Shown here: positions 1 through 8,788 of the stretch, in pieces
How the letters are laid out: the number at the start of each line of letters is the position of its first letter
How positions within the stretch are numbered: position 1 is the stretch's first letter
NCBI GenBank assembly: GCA_024640135.1
Contig: JAHEFO010000016.1
Location: 1 to 32,329 of the forward strand
From: Acidobacteriota bacterium
GTDB taxonomy: Bacteria; Acidobacteriota; Vicinamibacteria; Vicinamibacterales; SCN-69-37
DNA length: 32,329 nucleotides
Direction: 5' to 3'
The notes under the pieces: generated by a model
What the model was told of the DNA's origin: nothing
Database searches by the model: none
The model's input: the letters and a program-made list of their open reading frames with translations, nothing else
Position numbers and translations under genes: made by a program

Positions 1-705
1 CCCCCGCGCCAGTGCCAGTGCCGGGGGGTCATCGGCATTGACGACGGCCCAATCCGTCGCGTCCTGATTGAGAAACACCCTCGCTTTCGCCGCGGCATAG
101 GCGTCGACCGTCGCGTGCCGGTCGAGATGGTCCGGCGACAGGTTGAGCAAGACCGCAATCCACGGATGGAACGTGTCGATCGAATCGAGCTGAAAACTGC
201 TGGCCTCGACAACGTGAACCGTGGCCGGCGTGGACGCGTCGACTTGCGCGCAGAGCGGAGCGCCGATGTTGCCTCCAGCCGGCGCGTCTACGCCTGCTTC
301 CGTCAGCATTCTCGACGTCAGCGTCGTGGTCGTGGACTTGCCCTTGGTGCCGGTAATCGCAATCACCCGACCGCGAATCCATCGGGCCGCAAGTTCCAGT
401 TCCCCAATCACGGGCACACCCGCCTGCCGTGCCCGCTCGATCGCCTGCTGCTCCAGTGGCACGCCGGGACTGACGACGATGAGCTGTGCCTGCAGGAATT
501 GATTGGCCCGGTGCGGCCCCAGTTCCAGTCGGACGCCGCGCGCCCGCAACGAGTCCTCGCTCACCGATCCCGGCAGCGTGGCTACGGAATCCGCCAGCGT
601 CACGCGCGCTCCGCGTGACTGCAGCAGGTCAACCGCGGCCAGTCCGCTGCGTGCGGCTCCCACCACCGTGACGTCGAGGTCCTTGACGCTGAAGTCCATC
701 ATCAT
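1..705 (-). CDS. murD: UDP-N-acetylmuramoylalanine--D-glutamate ligase MurD (3' end cut by window edge)
   Basis: Minus-strand translation from ATG at 705 reads MMMDFSVKDLDVTVVGAARSGLAAVDLL...VIAITGTKGKSTTTTLTSRML...LNLSPDHLDRH, with Mur ligase P-loop GTKGKSTTT and the LSPDHLDRH motif. Start overlaps the mraY stop (TGATG). No stop before position 1, so it is absent from the ORF track. Confidence 0.93.
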   Translation of the reverse strand, partial: MMMDFSVKDLDVTVVGAARSGLAAVDLLQSRGARVTLADSVATLPGSVSEDSLRARGVRLELGPHRANQFLQAQLIVVSPGVPLEQQAIERARQAGVPVIGELELAARWIRGRVIAITGTKGKSTTTTLTSRMLTEAGVDAPAGGNIGAPLCAQVDASTPATVHVVEASSFQLDSIDTFHPWIAVLLNLSPDHLDRHATVDAYAAAKARVFLNQDATDWAVVNADDPPALALARG

Positions 706-1784
706 CACCTCAGCTTCAGCGTGGTCAGGCTGAACAGTGCGAAGATGATCGCGAGTATCAGGAATCTCGTGATGACCTTCGGCTCCGCCCAGCCGATGAG
801 TTCAAAGTGATGGTGCAGGGGCGCCATCCTGAAGATCCGCTTGCCACGGAGCCTGAATGACCCAACCTGAAGAATGACCGAGAGTCCTTCCAGTACGAAC
901 ACCCCTCCGACGATGGGCAGGAGCAGTTCCTGTTTGATCAGGACGGCCACGGTACCCAACGCCCCGCCCAGAGCCAGTGACCCGACATCCCCCATGAAGA
1001 TGTCGGCCGGGTGCGAGTTCCACCACAGGAACCCCAGGCTCGCGCCCACCAGCGTGCCGCAGAAGATCGTCAATTCGGCCGCCGTCGCTGACGACTCGAT
1101 GAGGAGATAGCTGGCAATGCCTCGGTGTCCGGTGACATAGGTGAGCGCGGTGAACGTCGCCGCAGAAACGGCAAACGTCGAAATCGCCAATCCATCGAGT
1201 CCATCGGTGAGGTTGACCGTGTTCGATGCGCTGACCAGCACGAACATCGCGAACGGCACATACCACCACCCGAGATCGGGAACCCACTGCTTGAAGAACG
1301 GAATCATCAGACGCGTGTGATACTGCGCAGGACTCAGGTCCGAAAGGACAAGCAGCGCGACGCCGACGGACAGGCCGATAACGACCTGGCCCAGCAGCTT
1401 ATAGCGGGCGACCAGTCCGTGGTGACTGCGCCGGGTCATCTTCAGGTAGTCGTCAAGAAAGCCAATGGCACCGAAAGCAGCTGTGGCCAGGACCGCGATC
1501 CACACGTAGGCGTTCCGCAGGTCCGCCCAGAGCAGCGTGGGCACAAACACCGCCGTCAGAATCAACAGCCCCCCCATGGTGGGTGTGCCTGACTTCGCCT
1601 TGTGACTTGCCGGGCCGTCTTGCCGAACGACCTGCCCGATTTGAAATTGGCGGAGGCGCCGGATCATCCAGGGCCCCAGGAGCAGGCTCAGCGCCAGGGC
1701 CGTGAGACTCGCGGCTGCCGTACGAAACGTGATGTAGCGGGCCACGTTGAGGCCAAGAGTGTCGAAGAGGAGGTGATACAGCAT
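705..1784 (-). CDS. mraY: Phospho-N-acetylmuramoyl-pentapeptide transferase MraY
   Basis: 359 aa multi-TM ORF with MraY motifs SGTPTMGG, DDYLKMTRRSHHGL, NLTDGLDGLA, FMGDVGSLALGG, APLHHHFE. Confidence 0.97.
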   Translation of the reverse strand: MLYHLLFDTLGLNVARYITFRTAAASLTALALSLLLGPWMIRRLRQFQIGQVVRQDGPASHKAKSGTPTMGGLLILTAVFVPTLLWADLRNAYVWIAVLATAAFGAIGFLDDYLKMTRRSHHGLVARYKLLGQVVIGLSVGVALLVLSDLSPAQYHTRLMIPFFKQWVPDLGWWYVPFAMFVLVSASNTVNLTDGLDGLAISTFAVSAATFTALTYVTGHRGIASYLLIESSATAAELTIFCGTLVGASLGFLWWNSHPADIFMGDVGSLALGGALGTVAVLIKQELLLPIVGGVFVLEGLSVILQVGSFRLRGKRIFRMAPLHHHFELIGWAEPKVITRFLILAIIFALFSLTTLKLR

Positions 1785-3211
1785 CAGGCCCCCTCTCTCA
1801 GACGATCGGCGACGATGTCGGTGCGGGTGCTGCGCGACCCCTTGACCAGCACGAGATCGCCGGAACGGATGAGCGCCGCGACAGGTTCGACAGCCGCGTC
1901 GGAGTCAGCAAACCGCAGCACCCGTGCTGCATCCAAGCCGCCCTCACGCGCGCCCTCCACCAAACCATCCGCGGCAGGGCCGCCAATCACCACCAGGACA
2001 TCGACACCGGCCCGGGCGGCCGCACGCCCGCATTCGGCATGCCACTCGCTGGAGTCCTCACCCAGCTCGTGCATTTCTCCCAGCACCGCCACGCGGCGGC
2101 TCGCGGATTTCGTCGCCGCGAGCGTTGACAGCATCTCGTTCACAGCCGCCGGACTGGCGTTGTACGAGTCATCGACCAGCCGGGCACCACCCGGCAACGT
2201 GCACACCTCCCCGCGACGCGGCACGGCGACAAGCCTGGCGGCCGCGCGCGACACCTCCGCGGTCCCCACACCCATGTCCAGCGCCACCGTTGCGGCGGCC
2301 AGCACATTCAGCAAGTTCGGTCGTCCGGCGAGCCCGAGGCTGAGTGACATCGCCCCCCAGGGTGTCCGCACCTCGGCCTGAATGCCGTCGAACCCCCGAT
2401 CCTCAATCCGAGTCGCCAGAACGTCCGCACGCTCTCCGGCACCGAAGGTCAGAACCCTCGCGTCACATCGGGCCACATGTCGCATCACGAGGGGGTCATC
2501 GGCGTTCGCCACCACGACCGTGTCCGCGTCAGCGCCCTCGAGCACTTCGGCCTTGGCCTCGGCAATGGCATCAACGTTTCCAAAGAAGCCAATGTGGGCG
2601 TTGCCGACGTTGATCCACACGCGAACATCCGGGGCTGCCAGGGCCACCAGCCTTCGGATTTCGCCGGCATGATTCATCCCGAGCTCCACGACCGCGACCT
2701 CTGGCCCGTGCCGCAGCTCCAGGAGGGACAGCGGCAGACCGATGTGGTTGTTCAGGTTGCCGGCATTGCAGAACACTCGAAAGCGCGGCGCCAGGAAGGC
2801 GGCTGTCGCTTCCTTCGTTGTGGTCTTTCCCGCGCTCCCAGTAATGGCCACGACGCGCGTCCCTGATCGACGACGCACTTCCTGCCCCAGGCGCTGAAGC
2901 GCATCCAGGGGATCGGAGACGACGATGACCGCCGCGTGCCCCGCGACCAGAGGCGGCTGGGACACCAGTACGCCGGCAGCACCGCGCGCGATCACGTCAG
3001 GCAGAAATGTGTGGGCATCAAACGTCGGCCCGCTCAGGGCGACAAACAACGTTCCCGCTCCGTGCCGGGTCGCCGGCGCGGCGACCATGGTGCGGCTGTC
3101 GATCGACACTGCATCGAAGACCCGCCCGGGATCACCGGCCACCAGGTGTCCCCCGGTGGCTTCAGCCACAAGGCCGGCAGTCAGAAGAAATGCGCTCACG
3201 ACAGCACTCAC
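1784..3211 (-). CDS. murF: UDP-N-acetylmuramoyl-tripeptide--D-alanyl-D-alanine ligase MurF
   Basis: 475 aa; ITGSAGKTTTKE P-loop, NAGNLNNHIGLPLSLL, ELGMNHAGEI, DDSYNASPAAV. Confidence 0.96.
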   Translation of the reverse strand: MSAVVSAFLLTAGLVAEATGGHLVAGDPGRVFDAVSIDSRTMVAAPATRHGAGTLFVALSGPTFDAHTFLPDVIARGAAGVLVSQPPLVAGHAAVIVVSDPLDALQRLGQEVRRRSGTRVVAITGSAGKTTTKEATAAFLAPRFRVFCNAGNLNNHIGLPLSLLELRHGPEVAVVELGMNHAGEIRRLVALAAPDVRVWINVGNAHIGFFGNVDAIAEAKAEVLEGADADTVVVANADDPLVMRHVARCDARVLTFGAGERADVLATRIEDRGFDGIQAEVRTPWGAMSLSLGLAGRPNLLNVLAAATVALDMGVGTAEVSRAAARLVAVPRRGEVCTLPGGARLVDDSYNASPAAVNEMLSTLAATKSASRRVAVLGEMHELGEDSSEWHAECGRAAARAGVDVLVVIGGPAADGLVEGAREGGLDAARVLRFADSDAAVEPVAALIRSGDLVLVKGSRSTRTDIVADRLREGA

Positions 3212-4740
3212 ACGCGTGGCGCCGCTCGGCGCAGGGAAAGCGCCGCACGCGCGACCTCGACATCGTCAAACGGCAACGTGCGGTCGCCAATGACCTGGTA
3301 TTTTTCGTGACCTTTGCCCGCGATGAGCACGACGTCGCCGGCCCGCGATGCGCGGATGGCCTGTTCGATGGCAACGCGCCTGTCCAGATGCACCAGTAAG
3401 GGAGTGCCCGCGCGCTTCGGCGCACCGGAGTCGGCCGGCTGCACAATGCCGCGTTTGATCTCATCCACGATGCGCTCGGCGTCTTCGGATCGAGGGTTGT
3501 CCGAGGTCAGCACGACGAGATCGCTGAGTCGGGCGGCGACCGCACCCATCAGCGGGCGCTTCGAACGGTCTCGATCCCCTCCGCACCCGAACACCGTAAT
3601 GAGCCTGCCATGCGTCAGGGGACGGGCGGTTTCGAGGAGGTTCTTCAGGGCATCATCGGTGTGCGCGTAGTCCACCACCACGCGGACATCGTCGGTCGTC
3701 CCGGACACAACCTGGAAGCGCCCGGGCACACCCTCAAGCTGGGCCAGTCCCTGTTCGATTGCCCCGGCGGGAATGTCGAGGGCACCCGCACACGCCACCA
3801 CACCGAGAATGTTGGAGATATTGGGCCACCCCACCAGCGGCGACCGGACGGCGAGCCGGCCGCGCGGCGTGACCACGTCGAACGCCAGTCCGTCCAGGGA
3901 GGATTGCACGGACTCTGGTCGCACATCAGCGGCACGGTTGACGCCGAACGTGATCGCCCCGGCAACCGATGCCGCGAGATCTGCGCCGCGAGGGTCATCA
4001 AGGTTGACGATGGCGGGCGCGCCCGCCGGCAGCAGGTCGAACAGCCGGCGTTTGGCTTCGAAGTACGACGCCATGTCGCCATGGAAGTCGAGATGATCGC
4101 GCGTGAGGTTCGTGAAGATGGCGGCCGCAAACCGCACGGAGGCCACCCGATGGAGCACGAGCGCGTGTGAAGACACTTCCATCGCGCACGCGGTGCAGCC
4201 GCGCGTCACCATTTCTCGCAACAGGCGTTGCACTTCGTTGGATTCAGGCGTGGTGTGGGCCGCATCCGTCTCATCACCCGGCTCACGCCCCGTCCGCACG
4301 CTCACCGTCCCGAGGCGTCCGCAGGGGAATCCCGCCGCGTCCATCACCGACGCCAGCAGATAGGTTGATGTGGTCTTGCCGTTGGTTCCGGTCACGCCGA
4401 TGACCGTCAGCGACTCACTGGGGTACTCGTAGAACGTGGCGGCCAGGTCGGCCAGCGCCAGACGGGCATCCTCGGTGCGCAACCATGGAACGTTGATGTC
4501 CTGGAGTGCTGGTGACTCAGCGACCACGGCGACCGCGCCGGCCGAGACAGCCTGTGCGGCGAACGCCGCGCCATCCGCGCGCTGACCGCGCACGGCGACG
4601 AAGACGGTCCCCGGCGTGACGGCACGCGAATCGTGCGTGATCGCCGTCACGGGCACGTCGGCAGCCCCCGCCTGCGCCGCGACGAACAGCGCGTCTGGCG
4701 CCAGGGCGCGTGCCGACGCGACCAGGGCGCCAAGTGTCAT
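3208..4740 (-). CDS. murE: UDP-N-acetylmuramoyl-tripeptide synthetase MurE, probably meso-DAP-adding
   Basis: 510 aa; GVTGTNGKTTSTYLL, EVSSHAL, TNLTRDHLDFHG, DYAHTDDAL, and TSDNPRSE (DNPR motif associated with meso-diaminopimelate specificity). Confidence 0.96.
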   Translation of the reverse strand: MTLGALVASARALAPDALFVAAQAGAADVPVTAITHDSRAVTPGTVFVAVRGQRADGAAFAAQAVSAGAVAVVAESPALQDINVPWLRTEDARLALADLAATFYEYPSESLTVIGVTGTNGKTTSTYLLASVMDAAGFPCGRLGTVSVRTGREPGDETDAAHTTPESNEVQRLLREMVTRGCTACAMEVSSHALVLHRVASVRFAAAIFTNLTRDHLDFHGDMASYFEAKRRLFDLLPAGAPAIVNLDDPRGADLAASVAGAITFGVNRAADVRPESVQSSLDGLAFDVVTPRGRLAVRSPLVGWPNISNILGVVACAGALDIPAGAIEQGLAQLEGVPGRFQVVSGTTDDVRVVVDYAHTDDALKNLLETARPLTHGRLITVFGCGGDRDRSKRPLMGAVAARLSDLVVLTSDNPRSEDAERIVDEIKRGIVQPADSGAPKRAGTPLLVHLDRRVAIEQAIRASRAGDVVLIAGKGHEKYQVIGDRTLPFDDVEVARAALSLRRAAPRV

Positions 4741-6839
4741 TGCCTGCCTCCGCCCGCGGGGACTGGTGCAGCCTGGGCCCGCTGGAGCGTCAGCACTCCC
4801 GTCTCACCCCGGTCCACCGGGGTGCCGGCCTCCGGGAATTGGGTCACGACGACACCATCGCCACCCAACCGCACGCCCAGGCCGGCGCGAATCAGAAGAC
4901 GGGTGGCATCTCTGGCACCGAGTCCCGTGACATCGGGCATCACGAGTTGTCCCGAACTTGTGAACACCACCGATTGCATCGCCGGCGCGGCACTCTCTGG
5001 GCGTTTCAGGAGTGTCGGGTCAGTAGAGACAAGGACGGGAGAGATGGGATTGATCGTTTCTGGCACACCGAGGTACCGCAACGCGGCGGTGGCGAAACGC
5101 TGAAACGCGGGCGCCGCGACCACCCCGCCGAAATACCCGCCCTCCTGTGGCTGGTCGATCACCACCAGAATGGCCAACGCGGGCCGGCGGGACGGCACAA
5201 AGCCGATGAACGATCCGGTGTGCTCGGTATCGGAGTAGCGACCATTGATGACCTTCTGGACCGTTCCGGTCTTTCCAGCCACCTGATAGCCTTCGATTTG
5301 AGCCTGGGTCGCCGTGCCGTGATCGACCACGGCCTCCATGATGGTGGTCAGCGCCGCGGCGGTGGCCGGCGCAATCGCCTGACGCACGACAACGGGCTCC
5401 TGTACCGTGCGTTGCCCATCGCGAATCACGGCACCAACGATGTGCGGCTGGAACAGCGTGCCCCCGTTCGCGACGGCAGCGACCGCGTTCACCATCTGCA
5501 GCGGCGTGACGCTGATCTGGTACCCCATCGAGACAGACGCCAGCGCACTGTCGTCAAGTTTCTCTGGAGCCCACACGATCCCCCGACTCGCGCCTCGGAA
5601 ATCCTTCGAGGCCAGGTTCTCACCGAAGCCGAATCGGTGGATGTACCGGTTCAGCCGTTCGGCGCCAATCATCCAGCCCGCCTTGATCGCACCAACGTTG
5701 CTTGACTTGACGATGACGTCTTCGAACGTCAGTACGCCGTACGAGTGCGTGTCGTCGACCAATCGATCCCTGGAAACGCGGATGAACCCAGGCGAGGTGT
5801 CGATCAAATCGGACGGCGACAAGACACCCTCTTCGATGGCGGCGGCCGCGGTCACCATCTTGAACGTGGACCCGGGATCGTAGATCTCCTGGGTCGCTCG
5901 ATTCCGCCGCTCCGCGGCACTCACGCCGTTCGGAGCGTTGGCGTTGAACGTCGGATAGTTGGCCATCGCAAGGACACCGCCGGTCATCGGGTCCATCGCG
6001 ATCAACGTTCCCGCTCTTGCGCGGTGCGTCTCTACGGCAAACTTCAGTTCGCGCTCGGCATAGAACTGGAGAGTCTCGTCGATCGTCAGCTCGAGCGTGG
6101 CTCCAGCGGTTGGCTCCTGCTGCACGTGCCGGCCCACCGTATTCTGGCGCGCGTCAATGACGCGCAGAACTCGTCCTGGCTTGCCTCGAATCTGGTCATC
6201 AAACGCCGCTTCGACCCCGCCAAGGCCGACGTTGTCCCTGTCGACGAATCCCACGACGTGCGCGGCAAGGTCCCGCTTCGGGTAGTACCGTTTCGTCTCG
6301 GTCTCCAGGCGGATGCCCGGCAACTCGAGCGCCATGACGCGGCGCGCCACGTCCCTCGACACACCCCGCCGCACGTACGCGAACCAATTCGACTTGCCTA
6401 ACTGGGCTGTCAGGCGCGCCACTTCTCCCTTGGAACAGTCCGCGAAGACAGCGCACAGGCTGCTCACCGCCGTCGCCGGATCCTCAATGTCGCGCGGACT
6501 GGCCACCACGGTGTCGGCATCAACGGAATAGGCGAGCACCTCGCCATTCCGGTCCAGGATTTCCGCCCGCTTGGGCGCCAGTTCCTCGATATCATTCTGC
6601 TGGTCGTTGGCTCTGATCAGGTAGTCGGGATGACGCACGATCTGGAGGTACGCCAGACGGGCCCCGATGCCCGCGGTCCACAATGCCAGCACCGAGCCGA
6701 GCATCAGAAGACGCTGTCGATATGCCCGGCGCCAGGTGGTCTCGAACGCTTCATCAGGACGCTCGTCAACACGCAGCGGATCCAGCGTCGTGCGCGACAG
6801 TGCCGACTGGCCTTGATGTTGATCCTGTTCCCGTGCCAT
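4737..6839 (-). CDS. ftsI: Class B penicillin-binding protein FtsI/PBP3 with C-terminal PASTA domain
   Basis: 700 aa; N-terminal TM, transpeptidase motifs STFK, SSN, KTGT; C-terminal PASTA-like segment (VMPDVTGLGARDATRLLIRAGLGVRL...). Confidence 0.93.
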   Translation of the reverse strand: MAREQDQHQGQSALSRTTLDPLRVDERPDEAFETTWRRAYRQRLLMLGSVLALWTAGIGARLAYLQIVRHPDYLIRANDQQNDIEELAPKRAEILDRNGEVLAYSVDADTVVASPRDIEDPATAVSSLCAVFADCSKGEVARLTAQLGKSNWFAYVRRGVSRDVARRVMALELPGIRLETETKRYYPKRDLAAHVVGFVDRDNVGLGGVEAAFDDQIRGKPGRVLRVIDARQNTVGRHVQQEPTAGATLELTIDETLQFYAERELKFAVETHRARAGTLIAMDPMTGGVLAMANYPTFNANAPNGVSAAERRNRATQEIYDPGSTFKMVTAAAAIEEGVLSPSDLIDTSPGFIRVSRDRLVDDTHSYGVLTFEDVIVKSSNVGAIKAGWMIGAERLNRYIHRFGFGENLASKDFRGASRGIVWAPEKLDDSALASVSMGYQISVTPLQMVNAVAAVANGGTLFQPHIVGAVIRDGQRTVQEPVVVRQAIAPATAAALTTIMEAVVDHGTATQAQIEGYQVAGKTGTVQKVINGRYSDTEHTGSFIGFVPSRRPALAILVVIDQPQEGGYFGGVVAAPAFQRFATAALRYLGVPETINPISPVLVSTDPTLLKRPESAAPAMQSVVFTSSGQLVMPDVTGLGARDATRLLIRAGLGVRLGGDGVVVTQFPEAGTPVDRGETGVLTLQRAQAAPVPAGGGRQ

Positions 6840-6875
6840 GACGCCTCCTCGTGACCGATATGACGGTCTCGTGAG

Positions 6876-7265
6876 CTACCGTGCGCTCGCCACTACCGTC
6901 GCCGGAGCCGTCGACGACGTGACCCGTTCAATGACCAGCGTCTGCCCGGGCTCCGGATACACCATCCCGAGTTCCTTCATCGCGCGCGATTCCAGCAGCG
7001 CGGGAGCACGCAGGGTCTCCAACTCCAGGCGCCAGCGGCGGTTGTCCCGCTCCTCCACCGCTCGCTGCCCGAGCAACTGCTGTACCTTGATGCTGTGATC
7101 GATCAGCAGGTAGTGCTGCCACGCGGAAAACAGGAGCATGCTCACCACCGCTGCCCCGATGAGCAGACTGCGCGCAAACTCACGCCGTTGCTGCATGTCG
7201 ACACCGCGCACAACCGGGTTGTTTCGCACATCCTTCTTGATGGCGTATTCCACGTCGATACTCAT
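6876..7265 (-). CDS. ftsL: Cell division protein FtsL-like
   Basis: Small ORF between rsmH and ftsI; from ATG at 7265 reads MSIDVEYAIKKDVRNNPVVRGVDMQQRREFARSLLIGAAVVSMLLFSAWQHYLLIDHSIKVQQLL..., one TM followed by a coiled-coil-like region. ATGA overlap with the rsmH stop; the longer 6876..7571 ORF start is not used. Confidence 0.78.
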   Translation of the reverse strand: MSIDVEYAIKKDVRNNPVVRGVDMQQRREFARSLLIGAAVVSMLLFSAWQHYLLIDHSIKVQQLLGQRAVEERDNRRWRLELETLRAPALLESRAMKELGMVYPEPGQTLVIERVTSSTAPATVVASAR

Positions 7266-8155
7266 GCAACCCTCTCCACGACACGCATCCGGGCGCTTCG
7301 CGCCCGGGGATTGGTTTCCGCTTCCGACACCGTCGGCATCAGAGGCCGGCGCGTCAGCACCCGCACCGTACTGCCCTCCTGCCCAAGCCGACGAAACGTG
7401 TGTTTGACGACACGGTCTTCCAACGACTGAAACGCGATCACCACCACGCGGCCGCCCACCGCCACCAACTGCACGGCCGACTCCAGAAACGCCTCGAGGC
7501 CGTCGAGTTCGCGGTTCGTCCAGATCCGCAGCGCCTGGAACGTCCGCGTCGCGGGATCGATCCGCGTCCACTTCCCGCCCCCAGCCGCCCTTCGAACCAC
7601 CGACGCCAGTGAAGCGGTCCCGGTGAGCGCGCCGGCATCCCGGGCCTCGACGATCGCCCGCGCCACGCGGCGCGACTTCCGCTCCTCGCCGTACTCGTAG
7701 ATCACATTGGCGAGTTCCGTCTCATTCACATCCGCCAACAGATCCGCCAGGGACGGCCCGGCCGTGCGGTTCATTCGCATGTCCAGCGGACCGTCCTGTC
7801 GAAAACTGAACCCCCGGTCCGCCTCGTCCAACTGCATCGACGACACGCCAAAATCGACGAGCACCCCATCCACATCGTCACGACCGGCTTCGCGCACGAC
7901 TCTGGGCAACTCCCGATAATCAGCGTGCACATACACCACGCGGTCGCCATAGGCGGCCAGCCGTTCGCGAGCCACCGCCAACGCATCGAGATCGCGGTCA
8001 ATTCCGATGACCCGCCCCGCTCCCGCCTCGAGCAACGCCGCGGTGTGCCCACCCAGGCCCAGCGTGCAATCCACGTAACACCCGTCCGGTGTGGGTGACA
8101 ACCACTCCACGACTTCGGCCACAAGCACCGGCTCGTGCGCGTGCTCGTGCGTCAG
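7262..8155 (-). CDS. rsmH: 16S rRNA (cytosine1402-N4)-methyltransferase RsmH (MraW); start likely upstream of the ORF-track GTG at 8128
   Basis: YVDCTLGLGGHTAALLE, DFGVSSMQLDEADRGFSFRQDGPLDMRM, TFQALRIWTNRELDGLEAFL, FQSLEDRVVK. The conserved HEPVL.EV N-terminus is only encoded if translation begins upstream of 8128, with CTG at 8155 as the best candidate. Confidence 0.94.
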   Translation of the reverse strand: MTHEHAHEPVLVAEVVEWLSPTPDGCYVDCTLGLGGHTAALLEAGAGRVIGIDRDLDALAVARERLAAYGDRVVYVHADYRELPRVVREAGRDDVDGVLVDFGVSSMQLDEADRGFSFRQDGPLDMRMNRTAGPSLADLLADVNETELANVIYEYGEERKSRRVARAIVEARDAGALTGTASLASVVRRAAGGGKWTRIDPATRTFQALRIWTNRELDGLEAFLESAVQLVAVGGRVVVIAFQSLEDRVVKHTFRRLGQEGSTVRVLTRRPLMPTVSEAETNPRARSARMRVVERVA

Positions 8156-8592
8156 ATGCCGAACTCCGCCAGCGCATTCGCGTCGTCGTCGGTGAACGGA
8201 TCCCGATCGAATTTCGCCAGGAGCCGATCGTGATTCCAGACCTCGAGGTAGTCCACCTGACCCAGCACATCGACATCGCCCGCCATCTCCGCGCTCTGGC
8301 GCAGACGCGGCGGAATGGAGACGCGCCCCTGGTTGTCAAACTCGCTGAGCTGGCCGAAATAGTTCACGCGGTCGAGGAACTTGAGGCGGGCGGGATGCGT
8401 GCTCGGCATACGGCGCAGCCGCTCTTCAACACCCAGCCACACCGGCATGGGGTAGACCCGTACTGATTCGCCCGTTACACTCGTCAGATAGAGACCAGCG
8501 CCGTGCTGATCTTCCATGAGTGCCCGGAAGGCATTCGGAATTTTCAGCCGGCCCTTATCGTCGATTTTGGCTGAATGATTTCCCCGAAGCAC
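8152..8592 (-). CDS. mraZ: Transcriptional regulator MraZ
   Basis: 146 aa, GTG start at 8592; two AbrB-like DxxGR motifs (IDDKGRLKIP, FDNQGRVSIP); first gene of the dcw cluster. Confidence 0.95.
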   Translation of the reverse strand: MLRGNHSAKIDDKGRLKIPNAFRALMEDQHGAGLYLTSVTGESVRVYPMPVWLGVEERLRRMPSTHPARLKFLDRVNYFGQLSEFDNQGRVSIPPRLRQSAEMAGDVDVLGQVDYLEVWNHDRLLAKFDRDPFTDDDANALAEFGI

Positions 8593-8598
8593 GGTTTA

Positions 8599-8623
8599 CT
8601 CCACTTTGCTCCAAATTAGTCCA
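8599..8623 (-). promoter_or_regulatory. Putative MraZ-binding box: three TGGAN repeats at 10-bp period
   Basis: Minus strand reads TGGAC-TAATT-TGGAG-CAAAG-TGGAG-TAAACC-GTG(start). CCA on the plus strand falls at 8601, 8611 and 8621. Matches the TGGGN-N5 triplet layout known for MraZ operators. Confidence 0.8.
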
Positions 8624-8636
8624 CACCGATAGGGCG

Positions 8637-8665
8637 ATAGTAGGAGGAGCCCGGGGCACTGTCAA
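8637..8665 (-). promoter_or_regulatory. Sigma70-type promoter for mraZ/dcw
   Basis: Minus strand: TTGACA (8665-8660), 17-nt spacer, TACTAT (8642-8637); predicted start of transcription near 8630, giving a ~38-nt leader that contains the MraZ repeats. Confidence 0.78.
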
Positions 8666-8682
8666 CCGCAAAGTGTGGCAAG

Positions 8683-8702
8683 AATTAGACTTACGTCTAA
8701 TT
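8683..8702. promoter_or_regulatory. Perfect inverted repeat AATTAGAC-TTAC-GTCTAATT, candidate operator between divergent units
   Basis: 8-bp perfect arms with 4-nt centre, AT-rich in a GC-rich background, inside the mraZ/glycosyltransferase intergenic region. Confidence 0.55.
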
Positions 8703-8788
8703 TTCGCTCCGTGTTAACATCGGCCGTCCCGCATGGATCCCGCCCCCCTCACACCACCCATCCGGCTCATGGCTTTGCGGACCACAAT

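Noticed and set aside
7266-7571. N-terminal extension of the ftsL ORF
   Set aside because: Extension is the rsmH sequence in another frame (GRPRGGDRVSVVGRP...); the ATG at 7265 with ATGA coupling is the natural start.
1-8592. dcw gene order as a novelty
   Set aside because: mraZ-rsmH-ftsL-ftsI-murE-murF-mraY-murD is the standard bacterial arrangement.
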